Assembly (NCBI GenBank): GCA_944329425.1
Contig: CALVIG010000001.1
Span: forward strand, 185,933 to 249,932
Reading direction: 5' to 3'
Origin: an uncultured Bacilli bacterium
Lineage (GTDB): Bacteria; Bacillota_I; Bacilli_A; RF39; UBA660
Length of the DNA: 64,000 bases
Each line of letters starts with the position of its first letter. Position 1 is the first letter of the stretch. The notes under the pieces were generated by a model. That model was not told the origin of the DNA. It saw only the letters and a program-made list of their open reading frames with translations, and made no database searches. A program made the translations under genes and the position numbers. Positions 42,798-52,083 of the stretch are shown one piece after another.

Positions 42798-44547
42798 TTT
42801 CAAGTTCCTCCTTTGATAATTGTGAGTATGCTATTTCTTTATAAACATCACAATCTTTTAATAATTCTTTATGAGTACCAATACCAACCATTTTTCCGCT
42901 ATCTAAAACGATTATCTTATCAGCGTTAATGATGGTACCAATCCTTTGGGCAACGATTACGCTAGTTGCATCCTTAGTATATTTTTTTAATTCGGTTCTT
43001 AAAACGTAATCAGTTTTATAATCAAGGGCACTAAACGAATCATCAAATATGTATATTTCTGGTTCTTTAGCGATTGCCCTTGCAATTGATAACCTTTGTT
43101 TTTGACCACCTGATATGTTAGTACCGCCTTGAGCTATATCATTTTCATACTTATTAGGCATCTTTAAAACAAAGTCTTCGGCTTGAGCAACTTTAACGGC
43201 TTCCTTTATTAACTTATCACTTTTTTTCTTACCATTATCACCATAAGCAACGTTATAGTTTACCGTTCCACTAAACATAACCGCTTTTTGAGGAACGTAA
43301 CCTAACTTGTTATGTAAGTACTCCCCCTTATAATCCTTTATGTTAACACCATCAATTAAGATTTCACCATCAGTTATGTCGTAAAAACGCATTAAAAGGT
43401 TAACGATGGTAGATTTACCAGAACCAGTTGAACCAATTATCGCGATGGTGTCACCCTTATTAACTTTAAAAGATATGTTTTCCAAAACGTACTCATCAGC
43501 ATCAGGATACCTAAACGAAACGTTCTTAAACTCTATTTCACCAGTTTTTTTAGTTTTCTTATCAAAGGTACCATCCTTGATGGATTCATTAGTTTCTAAT
43601 ACCTCAATTACCCTTTGAGCAGATACGTTGGCCCTAGGATACATTATGAAGATAATCGCTAGCATCAAAAACGCCATGATAACTTGCATTGCGTAACTAG
43701 AAAATACCACCATGTTACCAAATAAAGTTACCTTATCCATCATGTTAGCTTGATCGATTAAGTAAGCACCAATAAAATATATTGCTAACGAAAGTAAGTT
43801 CATTATCAAATACATAACCGGTGACATAAACGCCATCATCCTTTGGTTAAACATCTGCGTTTTAGTAAGTTCTTTATTTTTAACATCAAACTTTTCTTCT
43901 TGATAATCCTCCGCGTTAAACGCCCTTACTACCCTTATACCAGTTAGGTTTTCACGGGTAAGACCATTTATCTTATCAATTAGTTTTTGTACCAACTTAA
44001 ACTTAGGCATTACCGTTATCATTAATATAACGATCATCATTATAAGAACCAAAACACCCGCACCAGTTACCGCGCTCCACTGCCAGCTTTTATCTAATAT
44101 CTTAAATACGGCCCAAACGGCGGTTATAGGAGCTTTAATAAGCATCTGAAGTCCCATTGCGATAAACATTTGAATGTTGGTAATATCGTTAGTGGTTCTG
44201 GTTATTAAACTACTAGTTGAAAACTTCTTTATTTCCTCCATTCCAAAATTTTGTACCTTCTCAAATAATTGTTTTCTTAATTTCTGAGAAAAAGTAGCGG
44301 AAATAAACGAAGTTAAGTATCCTACCATCATGGCTGCAGCAAGAGAACCAAAGGCACATAAAATCATGTAACCACCCTCAGTTAAAATCTCACTCATCTT
44401 ACTTCCTTCTGACTGAACCAATACCGTTATGTTAGACATATAATCTGGTAACTTTAAATCTAGCCATACTTGAAAAACGATTAAAAGTAAAGCGCCAATT
44501 ATAATTAGCCAGTCCTTCTTATTAAAATCCTTTAAAAGCTTTAACAT
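42790..44547 (-). CDS. ABC exporter half-transporter, degenerate ATPase site (first subunit)
   Basis: 585 aa. N-terminal six-helix membrane domain (residues 15-310), NBD with Walker A IGSTGSGKSTI, signature ISGGQKQRL and Walker B IYIFDDSFSALD. The residue after the Walker B Asp is Asp rather than Glu, as in the degenerate subunit of heterodimeric exporters such as TM287/288 or BmrCD. It is co-transcribed with marR (15-base gap) and the second subunit. Confidence 0.93.
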   Translation of the reverse strand: MLKLLKDFNKKDWLIIIGALLLIVFQVWLDLKLPDYMSNITVLVQSEGSKMSEILTEGGYMILCAFGSLAAAMMVGYLTSFISATFSQKLRKQLFEKVQNFGMEEIKKFSTSSLITRTTNDITNIQMFIAMGLQMLIKAPITAVWAVFKILDKSWQWSAVTGAGVLVLIMMIVILMITVMPKFKLVQKLIDKINGLTRENLTGIRVVRAFNAEDYQEEKFDVKNKELTKTQMFNQRMMAFMSPVMYLIMNLLSLAIYFIGAYLIDQANMMDKVTLFGNMVVFSSYAMQVIMAFLMLAIIFIMYPRANVSAQRVIEVLETNESIKDGTFDKKTKKTGEIEFKNVSFRYPDADEYVLENISFKVNKGDTIAIIGSTGSGKSTIVNLLMRFYDITDGEILIDGVNIKDYKGEYLHNKLGYVPQKAVMFSGTVNYNVAYGDNGKKKSDKLIKEAVKVAQAEDFVLKMPNKYENDIAQGGTNISGGQKQRLSIARAIAKEPEIYIFDDSFSALDYKTDYVLRTELKKYTKDATSVIVAQRIGTIINADKIIVLDSGKMVGIGTHKELLKDCDVYKEIAYSQLSKEELENA

Positions 44548-44562
44548 GTTATCATCCTTCCT

Positions 44563-44985
44563 TTATTTTAAATTTTCCTTAAGCTTATCAATAACTTTAA
44601 AGAAAACATTAAGCTCTTCATATGATATGCCATTAGTTAGAAGAGTTTCAAACCAAGTTACCTTTTTTTGTATTTCCTTATATTTATTTATGCTTTTATT
44701 AGTAAGAAAAATCTCCTTTTTTCTAGCATCAACATCAGAATCAACCCTCTTAATAAAGCCCATTTTCTCCATCGTCTTAAGAATTCCAGAAATAGTTGAT
44801 CTTCTAACACCAATCTTTCTTTCAATATCACTTTGATAAACGGTTTTATCCCTATTTTGATACAAATACTTTAATATACTAACATGTACGTGAGAAATAC
44901 TTTTATCTGGCTTTTCAGTTTCAAATATCTTTCTGTTAATCATGTTATCTAAAGTTTTAATCTCAAACGGAATTTTCCTTTCCAT
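44563..44985 (-). CDS. MarR-family transcriptional regulator
   Basis: 140 aa from the ATG at 44985 (MERKIPFEIKTLDN), chosen by AGGTGG upstream. The winged helix is visible in YQSDIERKIGVRRSTISGIL near residue 60, followed by a wing RVDSDVDARKKEIFLT. It should repress the downstream ABC exporter genes and itself, with release by a ligand. The promoter contains an AT palindrome over the -10. Confidence 0.92.
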   Translation of the reverse strand: MERKIPFEIKTLDNMINRKIFETEKPDKSISHVHVSILKYLYQNRDKTVYQSDIERKIGVRRSTISGILKTMEKMGFIKRVDSDVDARKKEIFLTNKSINKYKEIQKKVTWFETLLTNGISYEELNVFFKVIDKLKENLK

Positions 44986-45023
44986 AACAAAACCACCTCT
45001 TTGTAAGGTAACTAACAAAAACC

Positions 45024-45052
45024 ATTATATATATATAATATTTATAAGTCAA
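45024..45052 (-). promoter_or_regulatory. Promoter and candidate operator of marR-ABC operon
   Basis: Minus-strand -35 TTGACT (45047-45052), 17-base spacer, -10 TATAAT (45024-45029). A 16-base palindrome ATTATATATATATAAT (45024-45039) overlaps the -10 and is a candidate MarR site. Confidence 0.75.
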
Positions 45053-45077
45053 TAAAATTATTATTAAAAATTATTAA

Positions 45078-45112
45078 AAAAATCCGGTTATAACCGAACT
45101 TTTTTCATTGAT
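45078..45112 (-). terminator. Palindromic terminator between marR and the IS remnant
   Basis: A 12-base palindrome CGGTTATAACCG is followed on the minus strand by GATTTTTTT and on the plus strand by AACTTTTTT. It would stop transcripts coming from the polysaccharide locus before marR. Confidence 0.6.
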
Positions 45113-45203
45113 AAGTGAACTTTTTTTCTAATATATTAGATAATCTTAAAATTACATAAAAATAATAATTATTTATTATGTTTTTAATGTTGTATAATTT
45201 TTA

Positions 45204-45232
45204 GCATATATAATGTGCAAAACATTATATGC
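45204..45232 (+). other. Hairpin upstream of the transposase remnant
   Basis: Arms GCATATATAATGT and ACATTATATGC around GCAAA. It may be part of the left end of the insertion element or a leader structure. Nothing else is seen between 45113 and 45291 beyond AT-rich sequence with a TATAAT about ten bases upstream. Confidence 0.35.
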
Positions 45233-45291
45233 ATTTAAATTTAAAAGGCATATAAACTAAACCTTAATACAATGTAAGTGTCAATTCAAGC

Positions 45292-45672
45292 ATGAAAGAA
45301 GGTACTTATATGTCTAATTTGAATTATATTACAAAATTACTTGAATTAAAAAATGGTAATATTAAATTTTACGAAAATTGTTATCATAAAGAAAAAATTA
45401 ATGGAATGTATAATAAAGTTTTTAAAGGAGTTTTATCTTATAAACCAATTTGTTGTAGTAAATGTGAGGTTCTTTTTGATGAAAAATTTGAAAAAAATGA
45501 TTTTATTACTTCCCATATAAAACTCCCTAACACAGTTGGTTTTATGTGCATCCTAAAATTTAAAAAACAAGGATATCTTTATAAACATTTTGGTAAAGCT
45601 TTTACTTTAAGAGATAATATTACTGGGTATGTTGTTTTATTTCTAATAACACTAATATGGTGTTACCCATAA
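45292..45672 (+). pseudogene. Truncated ISL3-family transposase
   Basis: The only confident plus-strand reading frame. 126 aa match the N-terminal part of ISL3 transposases: YITKLLELKNGNIKFYENCY, then LSYKPICCSKCEVLFDEKF (zinc-binding Cys) and LKFKKQGYLYKHFGKAFTL. The expected DDE catalytic domain (another ~300 aa) is absent; the frame ends with an unrelated-looking hydrophobic tail. It is a broken insertion element at the edge of the polysaccharide locus. Confidence 0.75.
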
Positions 45673-45747
45673 AAGTGTAACAATAAATAAGTTTTATCGA
45701 AGATTAAGTAATGAATAACACATAACTGATACTAAATTAAAATATAA

Positions 45748-47073
45748 TTATAATCTCCAATATCTCATATTAGATTCTTCTAAATCTTTTACTGTATATA
45801 ATCCTTTAACATCAAGCAAGATTTTTTCGTTATCTGCTGATGATTCCCTATACATTTTTTTTAACTGTTCTAGATTAATTTCTTTAAACTGATTATGAGC
45901 AACAGCAACTATAATACAGTCTGCATCATGAATATCTTCTAAATTTGTTAAACTCACACCATATTCATGCATCGCATCTTTTTCACTAGCCCATGGATCA
46001 ACAATTAATGGAGAAATTTCATAAGTATTTAGTTGTTTAATTATATCATTAACCTTACTATTTCTTGTGTCAGGGCAGTTTTCTTTAAAAGTTAGACCTA
46101 GAATTACAACTTTGGCTTTTTTAGGTGCTAATCCGGCAGCAATCATTTGTTTTACCGCAGAATCTGCAACATAGTTCCCCATTCCATCATTAACAATACG
46201 ACCATTTAAAATTATTTGACTATGATATCCGAGTTTTTCAGCTTGATATGTAAAATAGTATGGATCCACACCAATACAATGCCCTCCAACAAGCCCAGGT
46301 CTAAATCCAAGAGCATTCCATTTAGTATTCATTCCATCAACAACTTCATTCGTGTCAATATTCATTCTATCAAAAACCATTGCTAATTCATTCATAAATG
46401 CAATATTGATATCACGTTGACTGTTTTCAACAACTTTTACAGCTTCTGCTGTTCTCATATTTGAAACAGGATATGTTCCAACTTCAATAACAATATCATA
46501 AACATTTTTAATTTCTTCTAATGATTCTTCATCACAACCTGAAACAATTTTGTGGATATTTTCCAATCTATGAACTTTATCTCCCGGATTAATTCTTTCA
46601 GGACTATATCCAATTTTAAAATCAATTCCGCATTTTAAACCAGATTCTCTTTCTAGAATTGGTATACACACATCTTCTGTACAACCAGGATATACTGTAG
46701 ATTCATATACAACAATCGCTCCCTTTGTAAGGTTTCTTCCAACAATTTCAGATGCACCAATAACTGGAGTTAAATCAGGGGTATGATCAATATTTACTGG
46801 TGTAGGTACAGCAACAATAATAAATTTAGCATTTTTAAGACTTGCCTCATCACTTGTAAAGTAAACAGAAGTATTTTTAATTACATCATCTCCAACTTCA
46901 TTAGTTGGATCAACTCCATTTTTATATAAATTAATTTTTTCTTTATTTAAATCAAAGCCAATTACATTTACACCCTTACTAGCAAACGCAACTGCTATTG
47001 GCATACCAACATAACCTAAACCAACTAATGCAACATTTTCTTCTTTATTTAATATTTTTTGAAATAAGCTCAT
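45748..47073 (-). CDS. UDP-N-acetyl-hexosamine/nucleotide-sugar 6-dehydrogenase (TviB/WbpA type)
   Basis: 441 aa from the ATG at 47073 (MSLFQKILNK), with AAAGGAGA upstream. NAD-binding VALVGLGYVGMPIAVAFA near residue 15, catalytic Cys in GGHCIGVDPYYFTY near 262, and C-terminal KVVILGLTFKENCPDTRNS. It oxidises a UDP-sugar (UDP-GlcNAc or UDP-GalNAc in relatives) to the uronic acid used in a surface polysaccharide. It is the last gene of the polysaccharide locus in transcription order. Confidence 0.92.
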   Translation of the reverse strand: MSLFQKILNKEENVALVGLGYVGMPIAVAFASKGVNVIGFDLNKEKINLYKNGVDPTNEVGDDVIKNTSVYFTSDEASLKNAKFIIVAVPTPVNIDHTPDLTPVIGASEIVGRNLTKGAIVVYESTVYPGCTEDVCIPILERESGLKCGIDFKIGYSPERINPGDKVHRLENIHKIVSGCDEESLEEIKNVYDIVIEVGTYPVSNMRTAEAVKVVENSQRDINIAFMNELAMVFDRMNIDTNEVVDGMNTKWNALGFRPGLVGGHCIGVDPYYFTYQAEKLGYHSQIILNGRIVNDGMGNYVADSAVKQMIAAGLAPKKAKVVILGLTFKENCPDTRNSKVNDIIKQLNTYEISPLIVDPWASEKDAMHEYGVSLTNLEDIHDADCIIVAVAHNQFKEINLEQLKKMYRESSADNEKILLDVKGLYTVKDLEESNMRYWRL

Positions 47074-47101
47074 TTTTTCGTCTCCTTTAATATCTATTTT
47101 T

Positions 47102-47995
47102 TTAATTTGCAATACTTTTTACAAATTCAATCCATTTTTTATGATCAATAGCAAAATTACCTGTCACAGATGCATTTTCTTCCACATCTTTTGTAACTAC
47201 AGATCCAATGTTAACAATCGATTTTTTTCCAACAGTAATTCTTTTTGCAATACATGAAAATGGATTTAAATATGCGAAATCTTCAATTCTGCAGTTACCA
47301 CTTATAATACAATTTGCACCAATTAGTATTGAATTACCAATTTTATTGCCATGAGCAATATGAGTAAAACTATCAATAACACAATTTCTACCTATCTCTG
47401 TAACATCCCAATCAAAAACAGCTTTATGAATGTTTACTATTGACTTGAGAACAGTTTTTTCTTTAATCAACACACCTCCATAGTGTTCTACCGAAAACAA
47501 AGTTCCATCATGCCTTCTTTTTACTTCAAAGCCCTCTGATCCGATAACACAATTAGGTCCAATAATTACATCATTTTCAATAACTGTATTTTTTTCTATA
47601 ACAGTATTGTCTCCGATGATTACATTATCTCCAATATAGACATTGTCATCCGAAATAGAAACATTTTTCCCCATTTTTACATTCTTACCAATATATGTTT
47701 CCTTCACTACATGCATTTTTTTCATAAGTAAATTATATAATAAAAAGAATGTATATCTAGGCTCATCTGAAATAATTATACCTTTATCTTTTGGAATAAT
47801 ATCAACATTTTCTTTTGAACATATTACACATGTAATACTTTTATTGTTAATAATGTTATCTATAAATTTCACATCATCAAAGAATGTAATAATTCGCTTA
47901 TTTAATTTTACAATACATTGTGCAAACGTATCAAATTCACCATCTTTATATACCTCAATACCATCTGCTAAATTCTTAATTTCATTTAAATACAT
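47102..47995 (-). CDS. LpxD-like left-handed beta-helix acyl/acetyltransferase
   Basis: 297 aa. N-terminal 90 residues resemble the LpxD uridine-binding domain; from about 95 on, hexapeptide repeats are clear (IGKNVKMGKNVSISDDNVYI, VIIGDNTVIEKNTVIEND, VIGRNC). A catalytic-type His is in SFTHIAHGNKIGNS near residue 210. In a polysaccharide cluster of a Gram-positive this most likely N-acetylates or acylates a sugar nucleotide rather than making lipid A. Confidence 0.85.
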   Translation of the reverse strand: MYLNEIKNLADGIEVYKDGEFDTFAQCIVKLNKRIITFFDDVKFIDNIINNKSITCVICSKENVDIIPKDKGIIISDEPRYTFFLLYNLLMKKMHVVKETYIGKNVKMGKNVSISDDNVYIGDNVIIGDNTVIEKNTVIENDVIIGPNCVIGSEGFEVKRRHDGTLFSVEHYGGVLIKEKTVLKSIVNIHKAVFDWDVTEIGRNCVIDSFTHIAHGNKIGNSILIGANCIISGNCRIEDFAYLNPFSCIAKRITVGKKSIVNIGSVVTKDVEENASVTGNFAIDHKKWIEFVKSIAN

Positions 47996-48009
47996 ATTTT
48001 CCTCCTTTG

Positions 48010-49290
48010 TTATTTTTTGAATATTAATACTAGTCTTTTATTAACATTAAGTATAATAATATATAGCAAAAAACCACCTGTCATTATCCATGTAAAAAAA
48101 GACGTATTTACAAGCATCCACATTAAAATAAACATTACAACCACTCTAATCGTTGTATTATATTTATTGGTTGATTTATCAAGCAAAATTAAGCATGTCA
48201 AAATCATAAAAGGATAAGTTAATATACCAAGAAATCCGAAATTCCCATATATATCTCCTATTAATCCATTAGTTGCATTTTGATAATAAGCATTTGCCAT
48301 ATTTATTTTTGCAATTTGAATAGAACTAATTGGATTGTAAGGGCTTTTACCAAAAACTTTAAATATACTTTCTCTTAAGTACAAGTATTCATGTTCACTA
48401 AAAAAGTCAAGATAATAATAATTTGTTTCACCAGGCAAAATTATTGATCTATCAATTAACGCTACTAAATTATAATCACCAGTTTTTATATATAAAATGA
48501 CACTTACTAAAGTAATCAAACTTAATCCAAGAAGTACAATATTTATAGAATCATCAGAATTAAACCTCTTTGTCAAGAATACTAATGCAATAATAATTGC
48601 ATATAACAACAACCAAGTTTTCATTCCGTTCATACTAAACATTAACAAAGCAAATAATAAAACTATACAGGCTCTAATATATTTTTTATTATCAATTGCT
48701 ATCAAAAAAAGCCAAGGCAATATAACAGTTGCATTCCATGACATCAAATAACTATCAATTGTAGAAAGATGTTGACTTCTAAAAACTTCCCTTGCCATGT
48801 ATAAATTGGAAAAAGAAGAAACGTTAATACCAAATTTACCAATACAATAGATTGTAATTAAAATACTTAAGATAAAAAATATGGTATTTACATGATTTGA
48901 AGAAATGTTTTCAATCTTTTTTTTCTCACAACCCCTAAATTCCCTAAATTTTGAAGCAATTACACAAAGAAATATCAATAAAAACCAAAAACATAAAACA
49001 ATTAAAAAATGAATATTACTATAATTTCTTAATCCATATACAGAAATATTTGCAACCCCAGAAAGCATAAATAATATTTTAATTATAAATCGTAAACTAT
49101 TGTTATTTATTTTCATAATTAAATGAATTATTAATAAATATATAATCCAGCCGACAATATATTTTGTTATATTAAAATCTAATATTCTATTTAAATAGAT
49201 AAAATGAACTGCCGTACCTTTACAAAATAATAAATCTAACATAGTTTTATATAAAATAAAACATAATAATGTATTTTTTTTGTTTTGCAT
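48010..49290 (-). CDS. Wzy-like polysaccharide polymerase
   Basis: 426 aa, very hydrophobic with about ten to twelve membrane segments and a larger loop (SIILPGETNYYYLDFFSEHE near residue 285). Position between flippase and transferase genes and topology fit an O-antigen/capsule repeat-unit polymerase; such proteins share little sequence, so assignment is by context. It starts 13 bases after the flippase gene. Confidence 0.75.
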   Translation of the reverse strand: MQNKKNTLLCFILYKTMLDLLFCKGTAVHFIYLNRILDFNITKYIVGWIIYLLIIHLIMKINNNSLRFIIKILFMLSGVANISVYGLRNYSNIHFLIVLCFWFLLIFLCVIASKFREFRGCEKKKIENISSNHVNTIFFILSILITIYCIGKFGINVSSFSNLYMAREVFRSQHLSTIDSYLMSWNATVILPWLFLIAIDNKKYIRACIVLLFALLMFSMNGMKTWLLLYAIIIALVFLTKRFNSDDSINIVLLGLSLITLVSVILYIKTGDYNLVALIDRSIILPGETNYYYLDFFSEHEYLYLRESIFKVFGKSPYNPISSIQIAKINMANAYYQNATNGLIGDIYGNFGFLGILTYPFMILTCLILLDKSTNKYNTTIRVVVMFILMWMLVNTSFFTWIMTGGFLLYIIILNVNKRLVLIFKK

Positions 49291-49303
49291 CTTATTTTAC
49301 TCC

Positions 49304-50509
49304 TCATCCATTCATAGCTTCTTTATAAGACAAACTTTTAATACCAATAACCATCATTAAAGCTATCTTTAATATATTTGAAATAATAATAGATATGCAA
49401 ATAGCATACAATCCGTAATCTTTCAATAATAATAAAGTACAAAGTAAAAATATAACTGTAAAGAAAACTTGAATATAAACTTGATATTTTGTTTTCGAGA
49501 CTTTCATTATTGCTGGCTGTAATACATTACTCGCAATATTCAACACTGAACCTATATTTGCATATAACAAATAAGGAATAGCCAACTTATAAATTTTCGG
49601 ATACAAAATTGTTAGCATAAATGGACATATTATTTGAATAGCTATTAAAGATACTGCTGACGCTAACATAATAGAACTAAAAATAAGATATAACTTACGC
49701 TTGGTAAAAACAAAATCATTTTTTGTATAATAACTAAGCAATACTGACGAAATAGGTAATGCTAAGATTCCTAATGTCTTTCCAGCAAATGAGGCCACTG
49801 TGTACACACTTACCATTTCTGAGCCTAAAAATGGTAATATAATAAATCTATCCATATATAACATAGCTTGCCCGAATAAAATGCTTATAATCAAATGAAA
49901 ATATGATTTATAAGTATCCTGGAAATGAATTGTTTTTAACAATGGCTCCTTTATTAAATCTGATTTACGTATACAATGCAGTACACCAAATAGCTCTCCA
50001 ACAAGGAATGAAATAATCCAATTCCCTGAAAAATAAGACAATAATAATCCAACAAAATATCCAACACATATATATATATTATTAACTAATAATTTTTTAA
50101 AATCTAAAATCAATCTATATGTAACTACAAGATATTGTCTAATAAGACATATTGATGTCAAAAGTGCGAATAAAATACAATCAAATATTGTCATATCAAA
50201 TAAAATGTATGCAATTAATCCCGAAATAATCAATGAAAATAATGAACTATAAAGCAAAAGAATGTTAAAATCTCCTAAGGTTTTATAGTTGCTATTTTTT
50301 AATAACCTGACATTATTCAAAGAATTACCTAAAGATGATGCAATAACATTTACGATTCCCATAGAAGTAAGTAATATTCCATATTGATTGATATCCAGAA
50401 TTCTTCCAAAAAAGGGATAAATAAAGATTTGTAAAACAATAGTTACTATTCCCGATGCTAATATATTAATAGCAAAATCCATAATTACTTTTTTTTTCTT
50501 TAATGTCAT
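49304..50509 (-). CDS. Wzx-like lipid-linked oligosaccharide flippase
   Basis: 401 aa with about twelve membrane segments. The N-terminus (FAINILASGIVTIVLQIFIY, FFGRILDINQYG) is characteristic of the polysaccharide transporter/MATE-like flippase family. It should move undecaprenyl-linked repeat units across the membrane. The start overlaps the upstream GT4 gene by four bases. Confidence 0.87.
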   Translation of the reverse strand: MTLKKKKVIMDFAINILASGIVTIVLQIFIYPFFGRILDINQYGILLTSMGIVNVIASSLGNSLNNVRLLKNSNYKTLGDFNILLLYSSLFSLIISGLIAYILFDMTIFDCILFALLTSICLIRQYLVVTYRLILDFKKLLVNNIYICVGYFVGLLLSYFSGNWIISFLVGELFGVLHCIRKSDLIKEPLLKTIHFQDTYKSYFHLIISILFGQAMLYMDRFIILPFLGSEMVSVYTVASFAGKTLGILALPISSVLLSYYTKNDFVFTKRKLYLIFSSIMLASAVSLIAIQIICPFMLTILYPKIYKLAIPYLLYANIGSVLNIASNVLQPAIMKVSKTKYQVYIQVFFTVIFLLCTLLLLKDYGLYAICISIIISNILKIALMMVIGIKSLSYKEAMNG

Positions 50510-51672
50510 TTTACTATCATCTCACTTTGTTTTTTATAATCAAATATTTTCCTTGCTAGCAAATAACCATTTTGCTTTAATTGTTGTATATCTAATTCAT
50601 TTTTATCTATTTGCTTAAAAAATTTAAAAATATCTTTATTACCATCGACATAATATACACATTCATTTGGGACAAAACTTGCATAATAATCTCCATAGTT
50701 AGATAATAATACTGCACACTTATTGCACATCGCTTCATGTGCTGTAACCGACGGGGTTCCTGGTTGCAAATATATATCCGCTATTTTCAAATACTCCATT
50801 AACTCATCATTATTTTTCCATCCTAAATATTGAATTCTGTTATCAGCTTCAACCAAATTGTAGAATTTTTCCTCAATATCTTTATAAGGTTTTCCAATTA
50901 ATAACAAATGAAAACTATCATTTTTTATCGAACTAAATGCTTCTAATAATTCTAATGTTTTTTTTTCTTCTTTAAATTTACCTGAATGTAGAAATATTAT
51001 ATCATTCTCAGCAATATTATTACTTTTTCGATATTCAACACTCGTATGTAGTATTTCATTTTCTTCAGACAATACTCCTCCTAAAGGTAATAATTGTATG
51101 TTGCAATTTTCTTCATTGATACCATACATATTTTGAATAAACAGTTTAGAATTATTATTTAAGTAGTATAATTTATTGATACATTTAATATTTCTTTGAA
51201 TAATCAATCTATAAAAATACCTGTGTAAAAACTTAGATAAAGTATTTTTGCAACTATTTGCATAATTTGTGTGTACATCAGCATTGCATATTACTTCTTT
51301 ATTTTCTTTAATATATTTACTTACTGAAAATAAACTAAGAGCATGTAAATCATGAATAAAAATAGCATCTGGATGTATTTCTTTTATTTTACTATACAAC
51401 CCCTTGTAACACTTTATTTTTTTAGCTAATACCGTTTGTCCAAACAAACACTTTAATCGAAAAATTTTTATCTCTTTATGCCCTTCAATACTATATTTCT
51501 CATATTCTTTCAAATCATAAGTAATAAATTCATTAAGAATATGTGGTACATATTTTGCTGAAATGATAAATACCTCGTTATTGATTGATTGATAATATGA
51601 TATCTTATTTTCTTGATACCCCCAATCTGAAATAAATGGATAATCATCAAATAAAATATGTAATATTTTCAT
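50506..51672 (-). CDS. Glycosyltransferase family 4 (GT-B fold)
   Basis: 388 aa from the ATG at 51672 (MKILHILFDDYPF), with TGGAGG upstream. Rossmann-like N-half with AIFIHDLHALS near residue 90, C-half with IIFLHSGKFKEEKKTLELLEA near 230 and the donor motif DIYLQPGTPSVTAHEAMCNK (E-x7-E type) near 315. It transfers a sugar from a nucleotide donor during repeat-unit assembly; sugar unknown. Confidence 0.88.
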   Translation of the reverse strand: MKILHILFDDYPFISDWGYQENKISYYQSINNEVFIISAKYVPHILNEFITYDLKEYEKYSIEGHKEIKIFRLKCLFGQTVLAKKIKCYKGLYSKIKEIHPDAIFIHDLHALSLFSVSKYIKENKEVICNADVHTNYANSCKNTLSKFLHRYFYRLIIQRNIKCINKLYYLNNNSKLFIQNMYGINEENCNIQLLPLGGVLSEENEILHTSVEYRKSNNIAENDIIFLHSGKFKEEKKTLELLEAFSSIKNDSFHLLLIGKPYKDIEEKFYNLVEADNRIQYLGWKNNDELMEYLKIADIYLQPGTPSVTAHEAMCNKCAVLLSNYGDYYASFVPNECVYYVDGNKDIFKFFKQIDKNELDIQQLKQNGYLLARKIFDYKKQSEMIVK

Positions 51673-51785
51673 GTGTATAACCTCCATGCTTATCTATATA
51701 GAACTATTAATATTGTAACTAATTATTTAGTTAACTATTTATAAGATATCTCATTTTGACAAAGTAATAAGCTTGTTTCAATTAC

Positions 51786-52080
51786 TTAATCCATATCATA
51801 GTACTTATATTCACCAAGTCTTCCACCAAAGATAACTTTTTTCTTCTTTTAAAGCTAGTTCTTTATACTTTTCATATAAAGAACTATTCTTTTCATTATT
51901 TGTATGAAAGATATGAACACCAAATTTATGAAAATTAATTTCTTCTACCTTTTCGGTGTATACATTTCCAGCAACATTAGGACGTTTGTCAATCACCAAA
52001 TACTTTTTTCCTTTTTTCTTTGCTTCACATGCAAATACCGCCCCAAACAATCCAGAACCAACTATCAAATAATCATACAT
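51786..52080 (-). pseudogene. Broken UDP-galactopyranose mutase (internal deletion and frameshift)
   Basis: The N-terminal FAD motif is intact (YDYLIVGSGLFGAVFACEAK) and runs to HKFGVHIFHTN, matching residues 1-60 of Glf. It then jumps straight to NSSLYEKYKELALKEEK, which matches about residue 325 of the intact gene at 52867, losing roughly 260 codons. A frameshift near 51840 follows; in the next frame VIFGGRLGEYKYYDMD and a stop complete the remnant. It is a decayed second copy, not the same sequence as the intact glf. Confidence 0.85.
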
Positions 52081-52083
52081 GAA

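Noticed and set aside
47643..48020. 125-codon plus-strand reading frame
   Set aside because: Antisense to the LpxD-like gene; hydrophobic only because of AT-rich composition.
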